Positions 22,560 to 34,029 of a DNA stretch of 64,000 bases are shown here, piece by piece. The stretch is from Nepenthes gracilis (taxonomy: Eukaryota > Streptophyta > Magnoliopsida > Caryophyllales > Nepenthaceae). The stretch spans positions 4,520,001 through 4,584,000 of the forward strand of contig BSYO01000003.1 of the NCBI GenBank assembly GCA_033239525.1. Direction: 5' to 3'. The position numbers and the translations under genes were made by a program. The first letter of the stretch is position 1. The number at the start of each line of letters is the position of its first letter. The notes beneath the pieces are model-generated. The model searched no databases and was not told the origin of the DNA. It was given only the letters and a program-made list of their open reading frames with translations.

Positions 22560-24385
22560 TCAAATAAGAAGTAACTGTAAATATATATTGTTAAAATACA
22601 GCGATATTAATTTTTTTTGACAGAAATACAATAACATTAAATATCCTAAAAATAACTATTATTTTGTCTATTGTGATTTCCATCGCCTTGTTATTTGAAG
22701 AAATAAAAAATAATATTTTTATTAGTTTTTCCATTTAAATTTTTTCAAAACTAAATAAGCCCTATTTAATAATATTTTTGCTATATTACCATACTGATGC
22801 AACGATGAAGCAATGTTGCCTTAGTTAATTTAAAAAACAATGCAGCGAGTTGCCTTGATAAAAGAATAATAATTTATTCAATTTTCCAATGAAAATTACT
22901 TAATCGAAGCATGCCAATAGATGCTTCTTTCCGTACCACAACTTGCTCTACCTTTTTCCATGATCAAGGAATATTCTTCTCATTTGTAATTAGCCACTCT
23001 AATTATTTTCTGGGTGTATAAAGTTAGTGTAATTAATGAATTAATTATATGATCACTTGTCAAATAAACTATGAATTAATAATCTCTTTCAACTTCGATG
23101 AATACGAAATTTAATCAAGAATATCTTAAAAATAGAACAAAATAACCAATATTATTTAAGTGCAATAAAATAACACTGCAATTTACACATTGAAAAGGCA
23201 TATTGGAAGCTTAGTGGTAAGAGCAGATTTGTGGGGGATAATGTTGTTTACTAAAGCTGTGATTAATGGAACTTAGAAAAATAAATAAATAAAAGATTGC
23301 ACAATTTGTCGTTTTTAGGACCTAGCAAACTATAGGCTATATATAATTAATGTCTTCATGGATCACACAGCTCATAATTTGGCTTATTTAGATAAGATTA
23401 GGCATAGTCAAATTCTGTTTTATTTTTTTAGTACATTATCTCATCCCATAACAGTATATTTAACTAGTAAAAATTAAATTAATATTATCAAAAATAAAGT
23501 ATAAGAATAACCTGTTGGAGAGCTTAGTCTGCCAATGGGAGCTGGTGGCCAACATCAACGGGTGGCCGGGGCTGGAACAGGAACAGGTGTAACTGGTGTT
23601 CAATATTCTTACTTATTACTTACTAATAAATAAACCCATCTTTTATATGAAGTTATTAATTTTTTACTTATTTAATAATTAATATTTTAAGATAATATCT
23701 ATTTTTTATTGTTTTTTAAATAGAATATATTTATTACAAAATGTAAAAGAACAAATTGTCTTTTATTTTATTTTATTTCATTTGGTATTTTAATATTAAT
23801 TACATTTAGGTAAAAGTTAGGTCAAATTGATCATATTTTAGAGTTATGTGATAGTGCATGTATAATATTAAAAAACTTTAAAATGCATAAAAATAGGCAC
23901 CTGTTTTTAGTTTTTAGACATCACATATATATATATATATAAATACCATAATATGTTTTTCAAAAATTGATGATTAAATGAAAATTTTAAAATAAGAATA
24001 AAGGATTAAAAATATATATATTTTATTAATTTTCTTTTACAAAGTCCAATTTACCAGATTTAAAATCTCCCAAAAATATTTTTTCAAACGGTAAAACAGA
24101 TAGACTTCCTGTTTTTTGTTTAATTATTCATTGCACAATTTATCAAAATATAAAATTAGTTTATAAATATATTAATTTAAAATTATTTAATGGTAACTGA
24201 AGAATTAATTGGTAACGAATAGTGCCATGGTAATCGGGTGCATTAAGTTTTCAATTGTTTTTTTTTTTTTTGAAATTAAATCATAATAGCAGGGGCAGTT
24301 ATGTAGTTTTACTGAATCGAATGGGCAAAGTGCTTTGTACGAAAATATTAATGCGGAAAACGTTATCCAAAACTGAAGTTCAAAG
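22560..24385. other. AT-rich upstream region of the TPS gene
   Basis: About 1.8 kb of AT-rich sequence with stops in all frames, a short (AT)n run near 23925-23940 and a small GC-rich patch at 23530-23590. It probably includes the proximal promoter of the downstream TPS gene, but no specific motif could be assigned. Confidence 0.4.
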
Positions 24386-24389
24386 CTAA

Positions 24390-24531
24390 CTGCGGTAAAG
24401 GCTCTTGCATCTGTGTTTCTCTCTCTTCCTTTTCTGATCTTTCTTCTTTGTTCGCTCCTCTGTTCACATTTCTCAACTTCTTCGCCCGTCCGGCCGGCGA
24501 ACTGATCTCCGACTGTTACCTTCTTTCCCTG
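24390..24531 (+). promoter_or_regulatory. Probable non-coding first exon (5' UTR) of the TPS gene
   Basis: A CT-rich leader-like block (ctctctcttccttttctgat and similar) follows AT-rich promoter-like DNA and ends in a GC-rich stretch before a plausible donor (ccctg|gttagt at 24531/24532). From here to 29700 only a leader intron makes sense, since a strong acceptor with a long pyrimidine tract occurs at 29624/29625. Class II TPS genes commonly have introns in the 5' UTR. Start, end and pairing are inferred. Confidence 0.45.
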
Positions 24532-25120
24532 GTTAGTCCACAGATGAAATTATGTTATGTTCAGAGATTTTCTTTCTCTGATCTACTTTCAAGTGTTTGT
24601 TTTGCCTGCAAAAATGTGTGATTCCTTGCTATTTTGTTTGGTTGATGACAAAGTGAAACAAAGTTTGTGAAATTGCGAATTCAAGCATAATCTGCTTTGA
24701 TTTTGTCGCAACTTGCCGTATAATTATGCATAGGTTCTGTTCGAGTGTGTTATCGTTGTTCGAATTTTAATTGATTTTTCAAGGTTTGGCGATTGATCTT
24801 TATTTTGAGTTCATTTTTGTTGAAATTTAAAATTTCTATTTTCTATGTCTTTTTTTTCCTATAACATAATCAAAAAAAATAGGGGATTGCTGCTATGAGG
24901 AAGTTTTCTTTTGATTTGTTTTCGTGAATGTCGAGTTTGGAAGCTTCTATGCAGTACTTTTTTTTTTTTTTTGAATTGTTGTTGAGATAATAGAAGAGAC
25001 AAGTTAAGGTTGACGCTGTTATATTTTTTTGTTGTACGTCTGATTTTCTTTCCCAGTAATTTTTCTTGATAATAATGAAGTTTATTCTCTTGAAATCTGC
25101 TTTCCCTGAATTCATTGAGG

Positions 25121-25320
25121 GAGGTAATTTCCCCGTCCGTTTTCGTTGTTTTAGGAATTCTGGCAACAGTTTGAATGAGAATATGTGCTACTCTATGCTT
25201 TTGTGAAACAGATTTGGTAGAGAGGTAATTTCCCTGTCCGTTTTCGTTGTTTTAGGAATTCTGGCAACAGTTTGAATGAGAATATGTGCTACGCTATGCT
25301 TTTGTGAAACAGATTTGGTA
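25121..25320 (+). repeat. Tandem duplication, 101-bp unit, two copies
   Basis: Units 25121-25221 and 25222-25320 are almost identical, starting gaggtaatttcc and ending gatttggta. Only a few single-base differences are visible, so the duplication is fairly recent. It lies in the presumed TPS leader intron. Confidence 0.9.
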
Positions 25321-25639
25321 TGTTAGGTTCCAGGATAAAATTGTTCTTATTTTAAGGAAAAGGTTGAAGACTGCCAGACTGGTGATCTGGGTGATAGTTT
25401 TGATCACAGAAGATTAGGATTTTTTTTGTTGGATCTGTTTGTTTAGGTGAATTCTGACTTTGAGTCCACGTTAGGATATAGCGTCCAGTTAGGATCCTCT
25501 CTCCAATTTTTTCATATTCCCCGGCGTGCTCCATTGTCAGAGTTTCAACTTTAACTGTTGGAATTATGATGATAAATTAAAATATATTAGATGCCTTTTA
25601 TAATCCTGCTCATCTAGATCTTCACGGAAAACATAGAAA

Positions 25640-26060
25640 TGAGAGATTCTGACATCTATCAGTGTATAATCTGGTTTGGCGAAGACACCTGGCGAGGTGT
25701 GCGGTGCGTCCAAGACTTGTCGATACAAGAATAGTGAGGTCGTAATTGCTCCCAGGGGAAAGCCCTCGAGTACTTAATGTCAGTCTAATTTTGAGAAGTA
25801 GATAGTAAGTGACGAATGATGACGCAAATGAACAGTATGTGGGGTATATGAGTCATGTGGTACTTGCGGAGGTACCTATGGAGCGTGGACACCCAAGGCT
25901 TAGGATCGTCCCTTGAAGGCGGTGGAGTATGCCCTTCCAGGTGGCCTTTCATTGGAACACTCATTGATGGGCTTTTTTAATGTTAGAAGAGGCTACGTGG
26001 TGACCTGCGATGGACACATGCCACATGCAGATGGGCAGGAGGACGGTCCCACCCAGGATC
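25640..26060. mobile_element. Unclassified GC-richer insertion in the TPS leader intron
   Basis: A block of clearly higher GC content with abrupt edges in AT-rich intron sequence. It has no open frame of note. The wording (for example gaagacacctggcgaggtgt, and agaggctacgtggtgacctg) looks like LTR or other repeat DNA rather than intron, but I found no terminal repeats or target duplication. Identity is open. Confidence 0.3.
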
Positions 26061-26589
26061 ATTGATTTTTGACAGCTAACATTTCCTTTGTGAGTACCAC
26101 GGGAAAAGGCGTAGATGGGAAAAAGATGGCTCAACTTTTTGTAAGACGAAGATCAATTAATCTTGAAGTGAAATTTGCTAAATTTGCATCAATATATGGC
26201 TTCTTTACTGCCATGCCTGCTGTTGGCACTGTTCTTTCTATGCTTTTATTTGTATAAATATCATATACATTTCTATTCATGAGAGAATTCATAGTGTTTC
26301 TGATAATAGGTGTTATTTATGTTTTAGTTTAAAACTAGAAAAACAGACTAAATAAATTTGATACTATCCTCAATTTCTATCTGAAAAGTTGCTATTTTAT
26401 ATCTATGTCGTATTAGTACTAATAATCTAATTCTAATTTGCTTGAAATTTAGTCTTACTGTGTATAATTAAATGTTTCAAAGCTAAATGTTGTATTAGCA
26501 TATTTTTGTTAAAGAAAAATATTGGTGATATTTCTTGTAAAGTATTCTCCTAAATGTTAAGAAACTATTTTATTTTAGATGTGTTGATT

Positions 26590-26700
26590 TTTGGAGGGTA
26601 AGACTCAACACGGCAAAAAGGTTAATTAACTATGATGATTTAGAGGTTATGAGATCAAACTATGAGCAACCTTTTTGTAATATAGGGATAAATTTGCATA
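26590..26700 (+). mobile_element. Second SINE-like relic
   Basis: The pattern gatgatttagaggttatgag, then atcaaactatgagcaacctt and tttgtaatatagggataa, follows the layout of Au-type SINE heads with the GC bases decayed to AT. It has no clear tail. This is a weak call from wording alone. Confidence 0.3.
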
Positions 26701-27688
26701 TATTTGACCCTTCTCAAACCTCATGATAATGAAGTCTTGTGCAATGGCCATTCTTTTGTGCTACTTTTTGTGCATACAATTGTAAATTAAAGTCTAATAC
26801 ATGCGTTATGAGTTAAGACAAATGATAACTGATTTCATTTGATGAAAATTCGGTCTTTGTACTTTGCTCCTTGGCATAGCCAAGCTCCCATCAGTTACAC
26901 ATCCATCTCTTTTATGCTGCTTTATATCACTCTCTCTAAAAATGGCCCTGGTTCCATCAACTATTTACAGTAGACAACAAAATACTCAAGATGATGCTTC
27001 TAGTTAATAGTTTCGGTTTGTACTGCAGGGTGTTTCTCATTGAGTTATTTGAGGTACATTGCTATAGGCATTCAATTTCCCTTCCTGACTCTAGGAATCC
27101 ATGAGCATATCTAAGACATGACTAATTCTGCCAAGCCCATGGGAGAAATTCTTGGTAAACAATTTAAACGTAACTCAGTGAAATGGACCTCGAGATATGG
27201 TTTAATTCATGGTTTTTGGTTGAACTAGAAAATGCTGACCACTGTAGCAAGTAGGAACTTCTTTATTCAACGGAATCATCATTAGGTCAATAAATGAATA
27301 TAATGTGGCTCTGTGTCGTTATTTCGTACATGAAACTTATTAGATAGGGCTATGTTGCCAAACTTAAAGATGTTAGAGATGCATGTTCGTCTATTCAAGC
27401 ATTTGTACACATTTTTACTGTTGACCTTTTCAAGATTAGTTGGCTATGTTCTGCAGTCAAATTGGATCTATTACCACTCTGATAGCAATTTGAAATTTTT
27501 AAAGAGGAACTAGTACCTTTTCAATTCAGTAGAGGAGACACTTCCTGAAATTCTGTTTGTCAAATCTAGCTTATTATTCATGAGATAATATGTTATTAAA
27601 TGGTCTAACAAATAAAATGGAGCTTGTACAGAAGGCTCTCATATTGCAGAGTACAAAAAACTCCAGCATCTACCGCCTTACCCTTGTG

Positions 27689-29425
27689 TTAGAGTTGCAT
27701 GTATGGTTTGAACACGTAATTAGTCAAATAATGGATGAATGGAGAAACCTTAACCCCCAACATCGCCAAACAAAATGACAAGAAAAGGCCAAAAAACAGT
27801 CTTTCCTTTTTCAAATTATTTCCAATCATCAGTCTTTTACTTGCATCGGCTACAAGTTGCTTGTTGACTTCTTTGATAATCTTCTCACAATCTATGTCCA
27901 CAGCAATTCTTGAAATGCCAATAATTCTAGCCATCCTCCTGGCCTCTCTGGTGCTTTTACCACTTAACCATGTCCACAGCATACCAATAATCAATACACA
28001 AGCAAGAGAAATAACATCCCCTACAAGCCCTGAATTGCAGCCCAGATTTTGCTTCCTGCCACCTTTCTGGATATAGTTCCTTCACATTCCACTTGGACAA
28101 ACCTTCCTGAGGAGCCATCATATTGGGATTAGATTGCTTATTTGAACTATGAAGAAATGATCAACAATACACAACAAACAAGTAATAATTATAAATAATA
28201 AATGATACACAATTTTACGTGAAAAACCCTTCTTATGAATGAGAGGGAAAAACCATAAGACTATTCATTTGAAATATTCATTATGCAATATACATTTGGT
28301 TACATAAACCCCAAAAGTATAAGAACACAATATCTTATAATAAATAAGCCCGAGTAATAATGAGTATAAGACGAAAGAAAAGAAATAAGACCCATAAAAC
28401 TTTCTTATCAATTTCAAGAATAACGTACCCAAGGCCGATGAAATCGGAACACGATTCGAAACTTAATTAGATGTTCAAATTTTCCTCTTATCCATTTTCT
28501 CTTTATTTCTCCTCTTTTTATCACAATGTCAACATTCTATGTCTTAGAAATTACAACGTGATTAACTCTAAAACGCATCAGGAGCATTTATATCAAAACC
28601 GACGCTCAAGCACCCGTCAGGCACGTCTCACGCGCTAGCGCCATTGTATCGACGCACAAGCACCCATCACGCGCACGTCGCACACGACCACTGTAATCTG
28701 CACATGAGTGTCTTCTCGAGCACACATCGGGCATTGATCAATTGGGAAATCACGCTCGTGCATTCCTCACGCGTTCCTCTGGAGGCCTTCAATTTGGAAT
28801 TAGTCGCACATGTGGCAATCGGACGCTCGTCTTGCGCCACATTGTAATTTTTTCGGATTAGTACAATATATGTGCATCTTCGTGCGAGCCACCGAACGAC
28901 ACGTCAAATGGGTATGAGACATATATGAGAGTGACTTATAACCCAACATATCAAATATGGTAGATGGTCATCTTTCAAACCTGCCATTTTCCGAGATTCA
29001 CCTGTCTTCTTGTACAGTTTTCAAATTTTTTTCTTCACAAGCCAGCTGCCACTATAACTGCAGTTGGTTCACCGCCTTTTCCAACTACCTGATTTCTATA
29101 TTTCCTAAGGACAAACCAATAGAGGGAAACTGAATTATTCACAACAGTGCCCAGCAAAAGAGCAAACAACAAAAGCACCTGACCTACCCTACTGCAAACC
29201 AGCGCACACTAATGCAGCCACTGAACAGTCCTTTAGAGAGGCGGCTGCCCCCCAAACAAAGTTTTCCTGCGTTGGTAAATTTCCCACGGGCCTTCCAAGC
29301 AAGATTTTTGATCTTATTCGAAAGTTCAAATTAAAAAATTTGCAAACTTTGCCCATACTCGATTCAGGTACACCAACATTTTCTAGCTGAAAAGCAATTT
29401 TACAGCCACTCTTGACAGCATTCAT
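27689..29425 (-). pseudogene. Membrane-protein-like pseudogene split by a solo LTR
   Basis: On the minus strand, coding-like segments flank the LTR at 28121-28948. Upstream (29425-29189) an open frame begins MNAVKSGCKIAFQLENVG and ends at a stop after LVCAGLQ. A few bases on, another frame gives a hydrophobic stretch, VLLLFALLLGTVV (near 29180-29140). Between there and the LTR the reading frame shifts. Past the LTR a phrase starting MAPQEGLSKWNV leads, after another shift, to a 101-residue frame (27994-27689) with two hydrophobic segments. If the LTR and one target copy are removed, reading continues across the junction. I do not recognise the family. It could be a retrocopy, a captured gene fragment or an old gene. 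It lies inside the TPS leader intron in antisense. Confidence 0.4.
28121..28948 (-). mobile_element. Solo LTR in the TPS leader intron
   Basis: Read on the minus strand it starts tgttgggttataagtc and ends ...aatcccaata, the terminal CA being mutated to TA. The flanks are catca (28116-28120) and tatca (28949-28953), a 5-bp target duplication with one change. The interior has no coding domain and is GC-richer around 28590-28850. The start resembles the family B LTRs at 38791 and 41254 (tgttgggttatgggt). Confidence 0.65.
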
Positions 29426-29668
29426 ACTTGACTTCTAGTTTTCTCAGTGGAGATAACACTTTTTTTAGTAGACAATATTCTGCGTAGCATGGAAATACTC
29501 TGGAAACTGATCACTTGGGACTTAATAGAGATGATTATTTCTCTTTGATTGCACGATGAGAATACATGAATGAAACATATGTTTGAGATTGTACATGATT
29601 TTTTCTTCTTTATTTTTCTCTCAGGTCTAGTCAACTGCATCACTTACACATCCAATCTAATTGCCTGT

Positions 29669-29773
29669 ATGATTGAGTTTGGACGTATAAACTGTAGTCA
29701 TGCCATCAAGATCGTCTGCAAATTTATTAGGCTTGGTTTCTGGCGATCTACTGGATATCTGCCAGACACCTAG
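29669..29773 (+). promoter_or_regulatory. Upstream ORF overlapping the TPS start codon
   Basis: An ATG at 29669 opens a 34-codon frame that runs past the TPS ATG (29700) in another frame and stops at 29773. If the second leader exon begins at 29625, this uORF is in the mRNA. Ribosomes that start here cannot reinitiate at the main ATG without scanning back, so it should lower TPS output. The ATG context (ctgtATGa) is weak, allowing leaky scanning. Confidence 0.5.
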
Positions 29774-32632
29774 AACTCTACCAAGGGTGATGACTGTTCC
29801 TGGAATCATCTCAGACTTGGACGGTCATGAAAGTAGTGATGGGGAGACAGATGCACCTGTTTTCCGTGAGCGAAAAATTATTGTTGCAAATATGTTACCT
29901 CTACATGCTTATAGGAATGCAGAAACTGCTAAGTGGCACTTTACCTTGGATGAAGATTCGATTCTTTTGCAACTGAAAGATGGATTGTCGCCTGAGACTG
30001 AGGTTCTATACGTGGGGTCTCTCAAGGCTGAAATAGATGCTAGCGAGCAGGAAGAAGTTGCGGAGAAGCTTCTTGAGGATTTCAATTGTGTTCCTACATT
30101 TCTCCCCCATGACCTTCAGAAAAAGTTCTATCATGCGTTCTGCAAGCAGTATTTGTGGCCCCTTTTCCATTATATGCTGCCCATGTGCCCGGACCATGGT
30201 GATCGTTTTGACCGCTCGGTTTGGCAGGCATACGTTTCTGCTAATAAGATATTTGCTGATAAAGTTATGGAAGTAATTAACCCCGAGGATGATTATGTCT
30301 GGGTTCATGATTATCACCTCATGGTTCTACCTACTTTTCTACGAAAACGCTTTTATCGAGTGAAACTTGGATTCTTTCTTCATAGCCCTTTCCCTTCTTC
30401 AGAAATTTACAGAACTTTGCCTGTTAGGGAAGACATACTGAGAGGCCTTCTCAATTGTGATTTAATTGGTTTTCATACATTCGATTATGCTCGTCACTTT
30501 CTGTCATGCTGCAGCAGGATGCTGGGGCTGGACTATGAATCGAAGCGGGGACACATAGGACTTGATTACTTTGGTCGCACAGTTTACGTTAAAATTTTAC
30601 CAGTAGGGATTCATATGGGTCGGCTTGATTCCGTGTTAAATCTACCTTGCACAGCGGTTAAAGTTAAAGAAATTCAAGAGCAATTCCATGGGAAGAAATT
30701 GATTCTTGGTGTTGATGACATGGATATTTTCAAAGGCATCAGTCTTAAATTCCTGGCCATGGAACAACTGTTACAGCAGAATCCTGAGTTTCAGGGAAAG
30801 TTAGTCCTGGTTCAGATTATCAATCCTGCAAGAAGTTCAGGTAAAGATGTCCAGGAAGCAAAGAGGGAGACCTATTTGATTGCCAACAGGATCAATGAAA
30901 TTTATGGCTCCCCTAATTATGAGCCAGTCATCCTTATTGATCGTCCTGTTGCTCGTTTTGAGAAGTCAGCCTACTATGCTGTAGCTGAATGCTGCTTAGT
31001 GAATGCTGTGAGGGATGGAATGAATTTGGTTCCATACAAATATATTGTCTGCAGACAGGGGACTCATCTTCTAGATCAAGCTATGGGAATTAAAGAAGAT
31101 ACCTCTCACACGAGCACGCTTGTGGTATCGGAATTTGTAGGATGCTCACCTTCTTTGAGCGGTGCAATTAGGGTTAACCCTTGGGATATCGACGCTGTTG
31201 CTGAAGCGCTGAATTTGGCTCTTACCATGCCGTATCCTGAAAGGAGACTGCGGCATGAGAAACATTATCGCTACGTTAGTTCCCACGACGTGGCTTATTG
31301 GGCACGCAGCTTTGTGCAAGACTTAGTGAGAGCATGCAAGGATCACTACAATAACCGGTGCTGGGGATTTGGTTTGGGCCTTGGTTTTAGAGTTGTTTCT
31401 CTTTCTCCAAGTTTCCGAAAGTTGGGCGTCGACCACATTGTCTCGGCCTATAAGAGGACGAGTAGAAGGGCAATATTCCTAGATTACGACAACACTGTTG
31501 TTCCACAGACTTCGATCAACAAATTCCCCAGCCAGGAAGTTATTTCTGTACTTAATGCTCTCTGCAATGATCCTAAAAACACCGCGTTCATTGTCAGTGG
31601 TAGAGGGAAAAGTTCCCTGGGTGAATGGCTTTCACCATGTGAGATGCTGGGGATTGCGGCCGAGCACGGCTACTTCATAAGGTGAGAGTTAGTTGTGAAT
31701 GGAATTCTTTTTAAATTCCTTTCCTTGATCTTCTGCTATGTAAACTGTGATGTGATTTTCTCATCATCTTATTGCAGGTGGAGTAAAACTTCGGATTGGG
31801 AATCGAGTGCCATGTCTTCTGAGCTTGATTGGAAAGAGATCGTCGAACCTATCATGAGGTCGTATACGGAGGCGACTGATGGCTCGAGCACGGAGGTTAA
31901 AGAAAGCGCTTTAGTCTGGCACCACCAAGATGCAGATCCCGACTTTGGGTCGTGGCAAGCGCTCGAGTTGATAAATCATCTGGAAAATGTTCTTGCCAAT
32001 GAGCCTGCTGTTGTCAAGAGGGGCCAGCAGATCGTTGAAGTTAAGCCACAGGTATTCTTATCTTCTATTTTATTTGTGAGAAGTATCCAGACACCATTGG
32101 CAGTAGGTATGGCAATGGATCTGGACGGGGCGGTTTTTTTCAATCACCGTCCCCACCTCATTGAAAATCAGGGCGGGTGCTGAGTGAGAACGGTTGTCCC
32201 CTTAAAAAGTGTCTCCCATGTTGAAAATCTATGATGTGTCATATTTTAAATATTGATATCCATTAATTTCCTCTTGTTTCCCTTCCCACTTGCATGATGC
32301 CTCAGGGGATTAGCAAAGGGTTTGTTGTGGAGAAGGTTCTGTCGACGATTGTGAAAGGTGGACGGCCACCCGATTTTATCATGTGCATCGGGGATGACAG
32401 ATCTGACGAAGACATGTTTGAGAGCCTGTTAAAACCAGTCGCGTGTTCGTCTCAGCCCTTGATCCCCGAGTTATTTGCCTGCACGGTTGGGCAGAAGCCC
32501 AGCAAGGCTCGGTACTATCTCGACGATACAGCTGAAGTCGTGAAACTGCTCCGATGCCTTGCCGCCGCTTCAACTCCGAAGCCTCGACATAGTTCCTCGT
32601 GGACCCACGTTTCTTTTGAGAGTGCCGGCTGA
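29700..32632 (+). CDS. TPS10: Class II trehalose-6-phosphate synthase/phosphatase-like protein, TPS9/TPS10 type
   Basis: Coding exons 29700-31681, 31778-32051 and 32306-32632 join in phase to 860 residues, close to Arabidopsis TPS9 and TPS10. An N-terminal glycosyltransferase-20 domain (about residues 55-540) is followed by a HAD phosphatase domain (about 585-835). Recognisable blocks are LPRVMTVPGIISDLDG, WPLFHYMLPMCPDHGDRFDR, VWVHDYHLMVLPTFLRKRF, FFLHSPFPSSEIYRTLPVRE, DLIGFHTFDYARHF and VRDGMNLVPYKYIVCRQGT. As in other class II proteins the synthase site looks altered: IIVANMLPL has Met where active enzymes have Arg, and GVDDMDIFKG replaces GVDRLDYIKG. HAD motif I reads FLDYDNTVV, with Asn in place of the usual Gly; the late motif CIGDDRSDEDMFE is intact. 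The likely role is regulatory, in sugar/T6P signalling. Probable leader exons are 24390-24531 and 29625-29699. TPS10 versus TPS9 is not settled. Confidence 0.93.
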
Positions 32633-34029
32633 GCAACCGGAGCGGCAGTTTCGGTTGCCACGGTTGCTTATCACAAATAAGGATCGCGATCGTGTTGATT
32701 GGCAATAAAGATGACAGATGATGCTTACGAACGAGATAGAGGGCAATAGAGCACAGCGGTCGTGATGGGGTGCTTTGTGAAAGTGGTGGGTTCTGGCTCC
32801 ATGGCTGGTGGTTTAGAGCCAAAATGGGAGGAGCGGTGGAAGCGCGGTCACGACCGTACGTGGTGGTGGTGCCAGTAATTGTAGTTAGATTAGAAAGGAT
32901 AGCTTTTTGTGGTGTTGAAGTCATTGTCTGTACAAAGGGGGATTTGAGACACCATTTATTTGCACCGGCGGTTTCGTTTCTAACTACTAACTAAAGATGA
33001 TACCTCTGCGCTGTTGTGGTCTTCGTTCTTCCGAGTTCTTTGACAGAATCAGGAATCTGCAAATGGGAATTCGATGGAGACAGATTGAGGAATTAATAGG
33101 AAATAAAAAAAACTGCATTTTTTCCTCATCATCATATGCTTGTGTACGAGTACGCGAGCGCAAAATGTTATTTTTTTCTTTGCGCCGAGACACAAACAGT
33201 GTCGCAGGCGGAGGGGGGAGGAGGGGACGATGGAATTACGCCGCTGACGCGATCTTCTTATTCGAAGAATTACGTAATCTATTTAATGGCCAAAATTATT
33301 TTCTACAAAATGAACGGTGGAGATTAAAATATAAATAGAAAATAATTTTTTAATATCCGCCGTTCATTTTATTAAAAGTTATCTTTTCTAGAGTTGTTTA
33401 GATAAGGACCTAAAGCAAGACCCCTGTGGCATGGAATAAAGCATATCAAAAAACTTTATCCTTCTTTTTTCATTTTTTTTTTGATGGTACTCAATTATAC
33501 CAATATACATGCATAATACATCACTTTTTACTTATAATATAAATATATATACTTACTATTTATTAACTTGAATGAGTTAATACAGTGATTTAAGGTGTTA
33601 TGGGTCGATTTTTTTGTTATGAAATTTATTTGTGTTAGTGTGTGTGAGAATTTACATGGTGCATGGCATTTATACATGAGATGGCATACTCGAGTCTGAC
33701 CCCAAGTCTATGGGAATTCTTTGTTGCCTAACGAAGACAAAATTATAATTTTATTTTTGTTGGTTTTATGAAACTCATGTTATACCTAAAGTTTTAAATA
33801 TCTTGCTTTGCACTTTTTTTGTTTGAAGTTATAATTGGTACGTATATGTAGTTATTTTTATCCATCATACCATATTTGATAAAATTAAATAAAAATTTTA
33901 TTTATATTTTATTACTAATAAAATTATTATTTTACTATTTAATTATTTTAATAATAAAATAATAATTTTTAAAAAATTTCATTTATTCAAAATAAGAATA
34001 AAAAATACAAATAGCCTATGGTATTATTT
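32633..34029. other. TPS 3' UTR and downstream AT-rich spacer
   Basis: The first 300-500 bases after the stop (to about 33000) are probably 3' UTR and flank. Beyond that the sequence becomes AT-rich and holds a hairpin at 33307-33371. I see no gene; apparent frames at 32770-33338 lack any family signal. Confidence 0.4.
33307..33371. repeat. Inverted repeat (hairpin), possible MITE remnant
   Basis: The arm aaaatgaacggtggagatta (33307) pairs with taatatccgccgttcatttt (about 33351-33370) with few mismatches around a loop of roughly 20-25 AT-rich bases. It could be a tiny MITE remnant or a hairpin in the 3' flank of TPS. No target duplication was identified. Confidence 0.6.

Noticed and set aside
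32052..32305. Possible extra coding exon in TPS intron 2 (a frame reads through the donor to 32183)
   Set aside because: The frame past 32051 has no TPS homology, while splicing 32051 to 32306 restores the conserved VEVKPQG-ISKG wording.
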